From Knoxdaviesia capensis (lineage: Eukaryota > Ascomycota > Sordariomycetes > Microascales > Gondwanamycetaceae): DNA of 64,000 nt. The DNA lies in the NCBI GenBank assembly GCA_001510575.1, contig LNGK01000008.1, forward strand, positions 5,280,981-5,344,980, given 5' to 3'. A model generated the notes under the pieces. It did no database searches, had not been told where the DNA came from, and saw nothing but the letters and a program-made list of their open reading frames with translations. Of the stretch, positions 44,481 through 56,702 are shown in pieces; position 1 is the first letter of the stretch, and every line of letters starts with the position of its first letter. A program made the translations under genes and the position numbers.

Positions 44481-46299
44481 CTGTCCACCCATCTTCCAAT
44501 CATGATATATACCCCCCCACATTGTTGTTTTTAGTGCATTCGTTACATGACAGAAACGACACTCTCCGTAGCTTTGCTTTCCCCAAGCGCTTTTCCTTTC
44601 CACTTCAATTTGCTTTTCCATTTTCTTCTGATGATACCACAGAAACGGCCGATTACATAGCATTGCACAGATATCACATTTGTTTTGCTTTCTGCATGAA
44701 TGTCTATTTCACTTGCCTGTTTTGATTTTACGTACTGCAACTGTCTCTTCATCTTTCTGTTTTCCCTTTTTCTTTTCTTCTCCTATCCATGGCTGCATGT
44801 TATCTAGCCGACACTCTCTGATGTCCAATGCATGATTAACAGCAATACCTTTCTGTTTTTCTCTTTTTTTTTTTTCCCTCATAGATAGACCTTTTTTCAG
44901 TAACGATATCCAACGACCATCACCAAACGATACCCAAAACCTCATCCCTCTTCCTCCTATCCACCCATCCTCACAGTCTCTTTGGCTTAGGAAGGCAGGG
45001 GGTTGAGTTTAACATTCATTTTGAATTGGGCCTGCTTTGCTGATTCTTTTTTCTTTTTTCTTATCTCGGGGGCTTGGTCGGCTTGTTTATCTTTTTTATA
45101 TCACATCCATATATGGCATGCACAATTTACTTTTTTTTTTTTTTAACTTTTTTTTTTTCATGTTTTATGTATGCTATGGCTTTCTTATATGATAAGAAGC
45201 CATCATACTATGAATATTCTTAACACATTAAGTCATATATACACTTCATACTACATACTATCGCTTCTTTCCCTTACAAAAGGGCATACACTTAAGACAG
45301 TTGTTTAAGGACTCATGAGTGTTTTATTATTTTTTTAAACAACCAGAGAAAGACACTATCGTAAAGAGTAGGTGAGCTTTTCTGGGGCCTAGATCAGAAT
45401 AAACCTAGAAATTTCTCTTTTTTTGGTATTGTCCTTTATGATGAAAGGAACAGAGAAGAATCCATGACGACAAATGGATGGAAAAGGGGGTACCAGACAA
45501 AAAAAAACCAGAACCCATACAAAACATGATAGACAACCAGAAGGAACAGGAAACAGGAAAACATTGAATAAAGAGGAAGCAGGAAGTCGTTGTCTCTCAT
45601 GTCATCACCATTTTGTATTTTGAAAAAAAAAAAAAAGATGAAAAAAACCCCCCAGGCAAGAGGGGGAAGGAAATAGGGGGTCATGGGACGGGCGCGTAGT
45701 CTTGTATGCGTGAAGAGGGCGGGATTTAGGGGGTGTTTATGTTGTGGTTTGGGTGGAGGGAATTGTGATATGGATGGGAGTGGATGAAGGGAGAAGTTCG
45801 TCTCATGAGTCCTTGTTGATGTGAAGTGAGGCGAGTTGAGAGAGATAAGGGCTGATGGATGATAGGGTGAATTGTCGGGGTGGTGGATGTTGTAGTTAGA
45901 GGGCTTACACGCGATACCCGTCGATCGATACGAGCGATGGAGCCACTGACTTCAGTGATATCGACTGGTTGTGTGAGGCCATCCTACTTAGAACTAACTA
46001 CATTGAAGTGAGGTTTTGGAGGGGTTTGGTGGGAGATGGAGAGAGGAAAAAAAAGAAAGTAAAAAACAAGATACCAACTTTGATTCTTATGCAGGTTCAG
46101 GCCTATCTCGGGGTTCTCTATCTAGTCGGTGGATGGGTGAATTCCCTCCCTCATGAGAACTACTTCATAAGGGGAGGAGAAAGTGTGTGTGACTGAGCGT
46201 TGGTGATGACGAGGATATTTTTGGGGTTTTATTTGGTTCGGCTGGGTGACATGCAGAGAGAGACAACCGACATTCATGAGGAGGCGAGGAAGCTAAAGC
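44481..46299. other. Convergent gap PH-like gene / CSE1
   Basis: This 1.8 kb AT-rich region holds two poly-T runs (45131-45144 and 45148-45158) and an A-run near 45623. It contains the 3' ends of both neighbours. No gene or structural RNA is recognised. Confidence 0.5.
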
Positions 46300-49200
46300 T
46301 CACTGCAGGAACGCCATCAGGAACGCGCGCTGCTCCTCACCCAGCCGGGTCTTGATGAACTCGAGGATGGCACCGTTGTGGCGCGTGTTGGCCGCCGAGA
46401 TGTACTCGCGCACCCACGCCTTCACATCTGTCACCTCCGGGAACTCATCCTGCGGCACCGGCCGGCACGTATTTAGCGCGGTGAAGGTCACGCCGAAGCC
46501 AATGTCGTCGACGTCGGTCTCCGCCACAATCTGGTCGCCCGCGCCGCTGCCCACCGTAGGCGCGTTCGCCAGCAGCGTCAGCAGCTTGCCGCACGTGTTC
46601 GCCCAACCCTTGCGGAACTTGTTCGCAAACGCCTGCGAGTCGCACAGCGTCTTGGTCAGCGACACCGCCGCGAGCTTGCGGTCGACGGGGCGCACGAACC
46701 GGTCCGTCTCCGGGAGCACAATCGCCGGGTACACCTGGGTGAACACGCCCTCCTGCAGCCGGTCGGCCTGCGCAATGAAGTAGTCGGTTCCGTAGCCGGC
46801 CTCCAGACGCGCCGACACCACGTGGTAGAACCGCACAAACCGCTGCTTGAACGAGTCGGCCGGGTTGTTTTGCAGCTTCTGGAAGAGCAGCTGCAGCACC
46901 GTGGTGAAGTACTGTTCCATCACCGCCGGCGGGAATGCCACCACCGTGGCCTCGAGAATGTCGAACGCGTAAATCTCCGACCGCTTCAGCGACAGCAGCA
47001 TCTGGAAAATGCCCAACACGGGCGTGAGCTTGTCGTTGTCCTGAATGTAGCTGGACGCGCGGGGAATCAGCGTCGCCAGCAGGCGGGTGCAGGCCGGCAC
47101 GTTGCCGCGAGTCTCCCATAGCGTGTGGTTGAGGAGCGGGTCCAGCAGCGCCTGGTAGTTGTCAGAAATGCTGTCGGCCGGGCTCGACTCCAGCAGCTGC
47201 GCGAGGATCTGGAGCACGTATTGCATAAATTCGGTGACATCCTCCGCGAAGATGGCGTGGATCGGGCCCCACAGCTGGTCGTTGAAGACGGCCGGTTTAG
47301 CCGCCGAGCAGTAGCGCACCAGCGCGCCAAGGGCCTCAAAGTGATAGTAGTAGAATCGCGGGTTGCTAGGATTCTGCTTGATAATGTTGGTGATGGCAAT
47401 CAGGTGGCCCATCACGTTTTCCAGAATCGGCACGGCGCCCTCCTTGATCACAATTAGAATCCGCATCACGCATCGCATGAGGAACTCATTCTCCTGCAGC
47501 TTAGGCGGAGACGGATCCTTCTCAATCAGCTTGAACAGATGGTCCAGCAGCTCGGTGGCGAAGCTCTCAACATCGGTGCGCGTGAACATATGAGCGCCAG
47601 AATCGTCCGTAAGATACAGCAGACGTTCGACGGCAATAGCGGCGTACGTGTAGACAATGTAGTTCGAGGAGCCAATGTTCTTGATCAGGTGGGGGAAGGC
47701 CGCCGTCCACTGCTCCTTCGATAGCTGGCTGCGGAACGTGTGCAGGTACTTGATGGCGTCGACCTTGGCGATCGGCTGCACGTCATCAGACATCAGATCG
47801 CTGGCGATGGACTGTTGGAAGAAGTCCACCACGTTGACCATCGAGTTGACAGTCTTCACACCCTGGGCCTCGGTAACGGCACCCTTGGCGGCAATGGCAA
47901 TGAACAGGTAAATGGCCGTGTCCTTGGCCTTCCAGTCGGTCGCGCCTTGCTGGATGTAGTGGCTGATATAGCCCGACACCACACCGGTGACCAGAGCCTC
48001 GAACTTCTCGAGAAGCTTGCGCAAAAAGTCAGTAGCTGAGCGCCGGCGAGAGTCGGTGTCGGATCCCTCCAGGTCCCGGCGGATAAACTCGATCGGCTCA
48101 TCCTCAAAAAGCTCCATATCGGACTCGCGCAGAGCCACGTTGGGCAGGATAACCTTCTCGACCACCTGCGAGAGCACTTCCTCGCTGCTGAAGGTTCCCG
48201 AGTGGTTGGGCGTGGAGGCAATGGCGGTGAGGAAGTGCAGAGCCTTGCTGACAACAACGTCGTACTTGGTCTCGAGACCAGTAGACGAGAGCAGGTTCCA
48301 GACGGTCTCAATGAACGGGCCACAGTAGGTTGTGAACTCAATATCAAACTTAAGCGTGAACAGCTCCAGCACCTCGCAGATGTCGGCCTTGACGGTGTCG
48401 ACCACACTCGTTTCGGCGTCGTCGTCGGTCTCGAGAATCGGGTTGCTGTACTTCAGGTACTTGCTCAGCAGGCCGCAAATGTCGCCCAGGTTATCCTCGA
48501 AGATCGGGGGGAGATCGTGGCACGACATATCGTAGAGGATCTTGATCAGCAGGCTGAGAGTGTCGAACCAGCCCTTGAGAGCAGCCTGGTTATTGACGTT
48601 GGTATCGATCTGGTTGTTCGTAGTCTGTCGTGGATGGAAACAGCATGTCAGTAACACTCCATTCGTCGGGTTGACCCGAGGGCTTAGGGTTGGGCTAAGG
48701 GTCCGGCTCTTTCCCCCACTTACAATGAGCAGCTGAACAAACGGCTGACCAAAGGTATTGACCACATGGTTGATCTCGGTGTACAAGTCGTCGGATCGGA
48801 AGAGGGGTCTCCAGCGGGCAAAGATCGAGTGAGCAACCTCCAATACCCCAATGTTGACCTTGGGGTCAGTGGCAGAGAAACGTCCAACCAGGTCCTAAGA
48901 ACGGGAGAAAAAGGCCAGCATGTGTTAGAAAGCTGCGTATTCGATTGTGGTTAGCGCTCCAGAATGGCAAAACTCACAGTGGTAAGAGTATCCCATCGCT
49001 CCCAAAAGTCTGAATCGGCAATAATGCTGATGGCCTGTCCCAGCTGGCTCTGGATCGAAGGGGGAGACGAGATCATCAGGCCAATAAGCTGCTGCTTGAT
49101 CGTAGTCACCTCATCGGTACTGAGCTTGTACTGGCCATCCTCGGTCTATATAAGTGAGGTTGGGTTAGAAAAACCGGGTCTGGGAAGGTCAGCATCTTTT

Positions 49201-49546
49201 CCCCAAAAGTTCACGCACCACATAGTTCAGTCTGACAAAGTTCTTGAAGGCTAGGGCCGCAGCGAGGCGGGTCTTCGCCGGGAGCGGCTCGGAGGCGACA
49301 ATGCTGAGAAGAGTGAGAGAGTATTGAGGCTTCGCTTGCTCAAGTTTCAGTGAGTTCTCGGCTATTGAAATCAGATCGAATTTGATGACAGGTTAGCTTC
49401 ACAACTCAGGAGCAATCACTCGGCCCCGTTGGAATCTGCAATCGCCCCTCCCGATTCCAGTCCGGAGAACGCTCACCTTGACGATGCTTGGACGGATCCA
49501 AAGTTGCATCCAGAAGCTGGGCAATGACGCCGATCTGGGCCGCCAT
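46300..49546 (-). CDS. CSE1: Exportin-2/CSE1 (CAS), importin-alpha re-exporter
   Basis: This is a karyopherin-beta family exportin that returns importin-alpha to the cytoplasm bound to Ran-GTP. Five exons, 49546-49477, 49361-49219, 49145-48978, 48894-48724 and 48624-46300, give 958 residues, the usual family length. The start MAAQIGVIAQLLDATLDPSKHRQ and the importin-beta N-terminal domain (ENSLKLEQAKPQYSL, AAALAFKNFVRLNYV) are followed by HEAT-repeat helices. Family motifs include FARWRPLFRSDDLYTEI, DLPPIFEDNLGDI, YCGPFIETVWNLL, RRDLEGSDTDSRRR, FYYYHFEALGALVRYC and VAFPPAVMEQYF. The C-terminal CAS/CSE1 domain covers roughly the last 430 residues. All introns have canonical donors (GTGAGC, GTGCGT, GTGAGT, GTAAGT). 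It is divergent from TSC2 over 1.9 kb. Confidence 0.95.
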
Positions 49547-51485
49547 AGCTGCAGTATTGGTTCAAAGTCAAATTGGAGACAGTGGAAAGGAGAATGTGAT
49601 GTGATAGAAGAGGGAAAAAAAGAAAAACAGATCCCAGGTATCTAGCAGAGAAGATAGAAATATACAGGGACACAGAGAAAACGAAGCAATCAAAAAGCAG
49701 GCATATAGGAGAGACGAGAAGAAAGCAATTATATAAGCAAGAAGATTCAAGACGAAATGAAGATGATAGAAAGGAAGACAAGAGACGAAGATATGAAAAT
49801 TGAGAGACAAACGAGAAGAGGAAGCTTTTTTCACCTAGTTTTCCACACCTGAATCTTTTGTTTGTTCATGTCCCCGAACCTAACATTGATTTGTTTTGTT
49901 TATGGTTTATGTTGCGGAGCTATAATAGAGAGATTCCAAAACAAGTAGGCGGTGAAGAAAGGAGTAAGGTGAGTTCTGGCCCTGTGTGAGGTGGGGCTAG
50001 AATTCTGCCACATAAAACCCTAGCCATAAGGGTTAGCCTAAAACAGAAAGTTCTCTAAGGAATGCTCAGTGAACTTTTACCATAGTAAAGTCAATGTATC
50101 TAGTACCTTGGGTTACTCTCAACTCACTAGAAAGAGTATGTATCTAGCACCTCTTTCTGTCTCAATAGAAAAAAGTTGGTCCCATGCAGGAACAAAATCT
50201 TCACCCAGTCATTTTTTGTATGGGCTGTTGGTTTCTACAGGGAAAAAGACCTCAAGAGAAATTTGGTCCTCCAAGGTTCTCTTGCTTTCTATTCTTTTGA
50301 CCATCCTGCATTTGAAGATGCTCTTCTCCCTTTCTCATCTTCTCTTATACATATTTCTTCCTCTATATTCTACCATCTCCCATCATGTTTCACTCATAGA
50401 GAGATTCGCCTCATGTTATAGCATCTACTGCTATCTATGGTGCCGCCCACCTGGTCCAATCTATCAGATCTCCCCATCTTGTGATCCATGCTCGTGATAA
50501 GTCGCAACCCGGATCGCCGCAAATCTACCGCTGCATAGACGGGCCGTAGTGCCCTCTCGACCACCTCTATCTCTCTCTCTATCAAAATCAGCGTCTCAGT
50601 CGCCTCTATCTTATATCGGTTCCGTTCCCTTCTCCGATATCCGCCAACGAGAGCCGTCCTTTCCACACACTCTCTCTTCGATCGGCTTTCGTTCCGCCCA
50701 TCAAGACGGAAACCCACCCGGCCCGGCTCTCCCTCGAGACTAACCTGACAAGCCCTCACTGTTGACTATCTCCACTGCCGATTCCCGTTGTCTCTTCCTC
50801 TGTCGCAGCTTTCCGTTTTATCGACCTGACACAACACCTAGAATCTTCGGGAACCCTAAGACCCCAGCATTCCATGCTCGATCGACGTACCAGCTCTCGA
50901 GCCCTCACACAATTTCTCTTTCCCCCTCCTTCTCTCGGTCATACTCGTCGTGCTGCGACCTCCCGTATCGTGGCACGAGACATCCTGGATGAGCCTGTGC
51001 AGTCTTTTTCTGGTTCTACGACGTGTAACCCTAGCTCTTCTGTCTGACGATCCTTCCGGAGCTGTCATACGGCTACAACTTCGTTGTGTATCTGAGGTGG
51101 CCATTGATCTTGTAATGATCTTGTGGTGCACTTATCATTCTCATGCAGCTCATCTTATAACCGTATAACGATATATATGGCCAACAGACCCCCTCAATAT
51201 GTCAGTGCTTCCTCTTCCGTAACCCTGTGCTAAGTTGAAGTCAACATAAATGAATATAGAGCTTCCAGTCTCAAGAGTTATTTCATAGCCTCTGTCATTC
51301 TTCCCTCACTAGATCATGCTTTGAAACCACTCTTCTTGTATCTCTCGTTGTCTTAGATTGCACACCATAATAGTTCTTCTTTTGGAGTGAGCCTTCTTTT
51401 TCTTAACACACCAGCTAATATGCCTTGCTCCCTCATAGCAGCTCTCCTTCACCACGAAGAAAAGCTCTGTTTCCAAGTCAATCCA
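49547..51485. promoter_or_regulatory. Divergent promoter region CSE1 / TSC2
   Basis: The CSE1 side carries an inverted telobox at 50016-50035. The TSC2 side has AACCCTAA at 50852-50859 and AACCCTAG at 51027-51034, and from about 50280 to 50990 it is pyrimidine-rich. Short upstream ORFs, including an in-frame ATG at 51420, precede the TSC2 start. No separate gene is seen. Confidence 0.55.
50016..50035. promoter_or_regulatory. Inverted telobox, AACCCTAG-CC-ATAAGGGTTA
   Basis: It is identical to the site at 30757-30776 apart from two central bases, and lies 470 bp upstream of the CSE1 start codon. It is interpreted as a binding site for a telobox (Tbf1/TRF-like) factor. Confidence 0.55.
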
Positions 51486-54400
51486 ATGCCTCCGTCTCCA
51501 GGTGATGGGGGCTCCTCTCAAGAGTCCACCCGGTCTGGTGCTTTTGCTGCTGTCTTCAAAGGCCTGACTGGCAGCAAGCACCAGCACCCTCGATCGCCCA
51601 CCACCGCGCTCTCCACCACCCTCACTTCAACCTTGACTCCCGCCTCGTTCTTCGATCCCTCCGACCCTTATACTCTCTCGTCTTCGCGAACCCTCTCTTT
51701 CTCCCAAGCTGAAATGTTCGACCACCTGCGAACCGGCCAGCCACCCGAGCGTGTATCGGCAGCCAACGGCCTACGCTTTGCCGTCACCGAGTTCCCGATC
51801 GATTCGGTTATCGAGATCTGGAATGCGGCAAAAGACATGATCGACCAGACTCAACCGCATAACGTGCGTGTGGCTGGTTGGGAGCTTCTTACTGGCTGTG
51901 TGAAGAACCAAAAGGCCACCGATCGCGAGCGTCGTCTCTTCTTCCAGGCCATCGAGAAGAAAGCCCACCAAGAGGACTTCTACCTTCAACTAGCTGCTCT
52001 GTCTGACCTCTCGGGTCATGGCCGACGACTCTCGGGCTTCCACTACGAACTATTTCCGCTTCTCAAGTCATGGCTCCGTTCCTCTTACCAATCCGCCCGC
52101 CAGGCCCGGCGAACTGCAACCCGAGCCGCAAAGTCTAGCGGCAATTCAGCATCTGCTGTGGTTACCGGTGAAGAAAAGTCGTTCGCCCAGCTCTTCTTAT
52201 TTATCATCGACGCGATCAAGTTCAACTACCGCGTGGCGGACGACAAAGACATTTCAGGTCTTATCGACGCCTTGCTCTCGATCTGCATGAACACCAGCGT
52301 TACAGACGATCTCCGTTCGTGTATTTTCGTTATCGATGCGATCGTTACATTCGGCTCCATCCCCGACGACATGCTTCTCCGGTGCACACGGGTTCTTAGC
52401 TCAATCTACTGTCTTGTCCCGGTGCTTCAAACTGAAGCCTGGCACACTATCTCCATGCTCCTACGGTCACATAACGGGCATTCTCTCATTCGCATCCTTT
52501 TGGATGTCCTACAGGTCCCTGCCCCCGGAAGTACCAGCGAAAAGGATGTTCTGCGAGAGATTCGCGGCTCTCTTGCAGTCTTGCTGAAACTTTTGTCGGC
52601 AAGCTCTGAAGAGCGTTTTCCCCTGGTGCCTTTTGCTCTTGTTGTGGATGGACTTTCTGCATTGTCCTCGGCCCCAATGTCCGGCAAAGTGTATGCAGCT
52701 GTTCTCAAGATTGTGAACTACTTGTTCGACACTGGAGATGGAGTGTTGCATCCGCTGATGCTTGACGAAGATTGGTCGCTTCTGCTGGATGTGGCTGCCG
52801 AGTGCTCGCGACGAGCTAATAGCAATGCCAATCACCTGGGGTCCATGTCAAATCCGTCTTCTACTGCGTCCTCGATCTCCTCGGGTGTTCAGGGCAACGC
52901 GGAAATGGAACGCCCTGACGAAGGAGTCCTTGCTGAGATTCAGCGGCTGCTGAAGAGACTCAGAATCCTCGCTACCACCAAGGGACCTGACGATATCTTT
53001 GTCCCCAAGCAAGCCATTATCAACTTCTTCTGCAGAGTTCCGAATCTCTTGCCCGATACCACTGCTGCTGTGGTTCTTGACTATTTCCAGCAGTTCCGCT
53101 GCTGTTCGCCGTCTGACATTGCGTGGGAGAAGAACCTCACCCTTGTTCGGACTGCCTTTTTCGCCGACCGCGGCCGGTCTTCTCATGTTCGTCTGGTTGC
53201 TCTACAGACGATTCTTGATTCCTACGAACTTATTGAGCTAGTAGACAGCGATACTCCCAGTGATTTCATGCCCAGCGTTATCCGCGGCATATTGACGGGT
53301 ATCTCGGAAGAAAGCGATGTTCTCGTGCTCGAAGCCGTTGTTTCTCTGATGGTGTCTGTGGCTTGTTCATCTTCCCTCGAGCTCTTTGACTTCATTCTGG
53401 GTACTCTTCATGGAATCGTCGTCAACGACCGTCTCGCGCCCCCAATTCAGCACTCCGGCCGCCTCAGCGGAACCTCTACACCTCTTGCTCCCAGCGCCAA
53501 GCCCGCTTCCGAAAAGTCTTCAAGCCGTCGACTGCCGTCGCCCTCCAACGTTGTCACCCGTGGCTATGCCAAGCTGTTTATGCGACTACTTGACATTGAC
53601 GGGACGAAATGTACCAAGATCTTCAGCTTTCTGGTCAACATTGCACGGTCAAACCTATGCGAGACCGATGCTCGCCTGTCTGCCATGAAGGTTCTGTTCC
53701 GGATCCGGGCTGACTACGCATATCGGATCTTCCTTACTACGGATCTCGAGACCGAATATCTTGCGGCCACGCTGTACCGAACAGAAGCATCGGTGAACAA
53801 AAAACAGGCAGAGGAGTCTTCACAGAAAGCCCGACACGCTCGTGCAGACTTGGTGTCACGAGCTACGCGCGGGGTGTCCTTTTCAGAGCACCCGCAACAG
53901 GCCGATCTTGGTCTTCCATCTCGGTCAGCCAGTACTGCCACGACGAAGTCGGTAACCAAGACCTACACCCCCATGTGGACGCTGGCAGATTCCAATGCGC
54001 TGCCAGGAAAGGTTACCGGAACCATTAGTCCGATGATGGTCTCTCATCTTGAAACCGGTCTCGCCAGTGGAGATCAGTGGCTCCCGTCTAGCCGGGTCGA
54101 CGGTGAGAGACAAGAGGAAGACTTTGATGCCAGTCAAAACACTGTCATCTTTGCCCCTGATGATATTGTTCCGGGAGAGAGCCAGCCCGATGTTGATGAG
54201 ATGGTTGCGGGCGTCAAGGCTCTAGAGGAAGCCAAGACACGGCTCAACATGAGCGCATGGCTAGATGCTATTCTGTATCTCTTCCTTCACTCGTGCGACT
54301 GGGAGGTATATAGCTTCGTGCTGGTTCACCTCCCGTCCCAACTCAGCAACCACGCAATCTTCCGAGACGCCATCCCGCAGATTCAGCAGCTACGCAAGAT

Positions 54401-56702
54401 TATCTGCGACCAAATCCGCCAGAACACCTTCCACGAGGCGCCGATCACGTCAGGTCTTCGAAAGGCCGACGTTGCCATCTGTCTATTTCACACGCTGACG
54501 ATGATTCTCAGCTACCATGAGCACTTTCAGAAACCCGAAGAGGACGAGATTGTGCGGGTGTTTGTACACGGCATTGCTACGTGGGAGCGGTGTGCTAAAT
54601 ACTGTATCCACGGACTCTCCATCTGCTGCCATGAGCTCCCACTCTCAACCACCAAGACCCTGCTGCAGACACTGCAGCGAATGGCGCAAATCATCACACA
54701 GCCCCATGTGGCCATGCACGTTCTCGAGTTCCTGGCTGGCCTGGGCCGAATGCCTGCTCTGTATGTCAATCTCCGCGAGGAGGAGTATCGCATCGTGTTT
54801 GGGATATGTTTCCGTTATCTCCAGTACGTCCGAGACAGGAAGCGTACTCAACGGAGCAGTGCAGTCGGCGAGGTCCAGATTCCGGCTCCCGTCATGGAAG
54901 GTACCGGTTCGGCCAGCGATGATCTCCCGCAGTACGTGCTGGCGCTGGCCTACCATACTATTACCTTCTGGTTTTTGGCCCTGAAGATGCCTGACCGCAT
55001 TGGACATGTTGGGTGGATCACGAAGAATCTCTTTGCTGATGCGGACTATGATCGCGGTAATGTGGAGGAGCAGGCGCTAGTGACAGTTGATTTCATGCAG
55101 CGGGTTGCGTTCACGGATGCTAACGATTCGGCTCCGGATGAGCTGTTCACTCCGGAGCGGTTCGGCGAGATTCGGAAGAAGTCGTGGCTCATTGGCAACA
55201 GTATCGTCACGGTCGAGCAAGCTACGTCGTCGGGTTGGGCGCAGATCATCAAGCGTCAGGCTTCAGGCACCAGTGCCTTCACCATCTGCCAGTCGCTGGC
55301 TGCGCTTCCTTCCCACCAGGTGACTCCATCTTCGTCCGGATCCGGTCGTTCCTCTACCGCTGCTCCGATTACACTTCCTAGCCACTTGGTTGCTCAGCTG
55401 CTGGCACCGGGACCCCGGCTGTGGGAGATGTCTGGGCCGATCCCCCTTCCCGATGACGACGCTATGGAACGTGCCATCCGGGTGTTCGATCGCAACTCAG
55501 GGGTTGACGGACTGAAGGTCGGTGTCATCTACATTGGCGAGAAGCAGACGAACGAGGTTGAGATCCTGTCCAATGTCTCGGGTAGCCGGGACTATGTCGA
55601 CTTCCTCAACGACCTTGGTGTGTTGATCCGGCTCCGCGGGGCCAACTTCAACACGCAGGGCCTCGACCGTGAATATGACTCGGACGGCCAGTATGCGTTT
55701 TGCTGGCGCGACCGGGTTACCGAACTCGTGTTCCACGTTACGACGCAGATGCCTACGAACCTGGAGATGGATCCGCAGTGCATCAACAAGAAACGGCATA
55801 TTGGCAACGACTTTGTCAATATCATCTTCAACGACTCGGGGATGCCGTTCCGGTTCGACACGTTCCCGTCCGAGTTCAACTTTGTGTACATTGTCATCAC
55901 GCCCGAGTCTCGCTCCTCGTTCGTTGGCAATCGCCACCGGTCGACGGCTACAGCCACGTCTGGAACAGCCGGTGCAACCGGCACCAACACGCCGACAGCG
56001 GGCGCTACGTCCAGTAACCCGTCAGACGTGCATGGCGGCAGCAACCGCCATAACCCGTTCTTCCGCGTGAAGGTGATGAGCCGGCCCGGGTTCCCGGAGA
56101 TTTCGCCGGCGTCGGAGACCAAGATGGTCAGTCTGCGTGCACTGCCCGGATTCGTGCGGCTGCTAGCGCTGAACGCGGTGGTGTTCTCTCATGTGTGGAA
56201 TACGCGCGAGGGTGGCGAACACATTGGATCGTGGCGCAACCGGCACCGCGAGATCAACAGACTGCAGGACAAGTATGGGCCCAAGCAGTACCACAGCGGC
56301 GGTGGTGTCGGTCCACCCGGAACCAGCGGCAGCAACAGCGGCGGCTCGGGCGGCGGCAGTAACCAGCCCCCATCTCTAGCGTCACCGTCGGGACCCAGCA
56401 ACGGACCTGGTGGTGGCGGCAGCGGTGGCGGAGACGGATCGTCGCGGCCTAGCAGCAGCGTTCGCGACAGCATCAACAGCAGCCTCCGTCGCGGATCGTT
56501 CTTCACGGGGGCCGGCGGCGGTGCGAGCACTACTACTAGCGATAGCACGACGATGCAGTCGTCGCACCGGTCGTCGATCATCTCGACCGCGACTGCCGCG
56601 ACGGAGAACACGGACATTGACCACGGGGCCGGCGGAGGAGCCGGCGCAAGTTCGAGTGGGTGGTTGGTTGATTCGCTTGATTTCTCAAAGTGGGCGTCGT
56701 AA
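51486..56702 (+). CDS. TSC2: Tuberin/TSC2 homologue, Rheb GTPase-activating protein
   Basis: This is the catalytic subunit of the TSC complex: it promotes GTP hydrolysis by Rheb and so restrains TORC1 in response to nutrients. The intronless frame gives 1738 residues from the ATG at 51486 (MPPSPGDGGSS), chosen because homologues begin similarly. An in-frame ATG at 51420 would add 22 residues and has a better -3 base. The N-terminal half is HEAT-like helical (DUF3384/tuberin region, for example SVIEIWNAAKDMID). The Rap-GAP domain spans about 1335-1565 (VGVIYIGEKQTNEVEIL onward), with the catalytic asparagine thumb in HIGNDFVNIIFNDSG near 1440. A Ser/Thr/Gly-rich insert (about 1480-1520) interrupts the domain after FNFVYIVITPE. 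The C-terminal about 150 residues are Gly/Ser-rich and low-complexity. Confidence 0.93.
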   Translation: MPPSPGDGGSSQESTRSGAFAAVFKGLTGSKHQHPRSPTTALSTTLTSTLTPASFFDPSDPYTLSSSRTLSFSQAEMFDHLRTGQPPERVSAANGLRFAVTEFPIDSVIEIWNAAKDMIDQTQPHNVRVAGWELLTGCVKNQKATDRERRLFFQAIEKKAHQEDFYLQLAALSDLSGHGRRLSGFHYELFPLLKSWLRSSYQSARQARRTATRAAKSSGNSASAVVTGEEKSFAQLFLFIIDAIKFNYRVADDKDISGLIDALLSICMNTSVTDDLRSCIFVIDAIVTFGSIPDDMLLRCTRVLSSIYCLVPVLQTEAWHTISMLLRSHNGHSLIRILLDVLQVPAPGSTSEKDVLREIRGSLAVLLKLLSASSEERFPLVPFALVVDGLSALSSAPMSGKVYAAVLKIVNYLFDTGDGVLHPLMLDEDWSLLLDVAAECSRRANSNANHLGSMSNPSSTASSISSGVQGNAEMERPDEGVLAEIQRLLKRLRILATTKGPDDIFVPKQAIINFFCRVPNLLPDTTAAVVLDYFQQFRCCSPSDIAWEKNLTLVRTAFFADRGRSSHVRLVALQTILDSYELIELVDSDTPSDFMPSVIRGILTGISEESDVLVLEAVVSLMVSVACSSSLELFDFILGTLHGIVVNDRLAPPIQHSGRLSGTSTPLAPSAKPASEKSSSRRLPSPSNVVTRGYAKLFMRLLDIDGTKCTKIFSFLVNIARSNLCETDARLSAMKVLFRIRADYAYRIFLTTDLETEYLAATLYRTEASVNKKQAEESSQKARHARADLVSRATRGVSFSEHPQQADLGLPSRSASTATTKSVTKTYTPMWTLADSNALPGKVTGTISPMMVSHLETGLASGDQWLPSSRVDGERQEEDFDASQNTVIFAPDDIVPGESQPDVDEMVAGVKALEEAKTRLNMSAWLDAILYLFLHSCDWEVYSFVLVHLPSQLSNHAIFRDAIPQIQQLRKIICDQIRQNTFHEAPITSGLRKADVAICLFHTLTMILSYHEHFQKPEEDEIVRVFVHGIATWERCAKYCIHGLSICCHELPLSTTKTLLQTLQRMAQIITQPHVAMHVLEFLAGLGRMPALYVNLREEEYRIVFGICFRYLQYVRDRKRTQRSSAVGEVQIPAPVMEGTGSASDDLPQYVLALAYHTITFWFLALKMPDRIGHVGWITKNLFADADYDRGNVEEQALVTVDFMQRVAFTDANDSAPDELFTPERFGEIRKKSWLIGNSIVTVEQATSSGWAQIIKRQASGTSAFTICQSLAALPSHQVTPSSSGSGRSSTAAPITLPSHLVAQLLAPGPRLWEMSGPIPLPDDDAMERAIRVFDRNSGVDGLKVGVIYIGEKQTNEVEILSNVSGSRDYVDFLNDLGVLIRLRGANFNTQGLDREYDSDGQYAFCWRDRVTELVFHVTTQMPTNLEMDPQCINKKRHIGNDFVNIIFNDSGMPFRFDTFPSEFNFVYIVITPESRSSFVGNRHRSTATATSGTAGATGTNTPTAGATSSNPSDVHGGSNRHNPFFRVKVMSRPGFPEISPASETKMVSLRALPGFVRLLALNAVVFSHVWNTREGGEHIGSWRNRHREINRLQDKYGPKQYHSGGGVGPPGTSGSNSGGSGGGSNQPPSLASPSGPSNGPGGGGSGGGDGSSRPSSSVRDSINSSLRRGSFFTGAGGGASTTTSDSTTMQSSHRSSIISTATAATENTDIDHGAGGGAGASSSGWLVDSLDFSKWAS

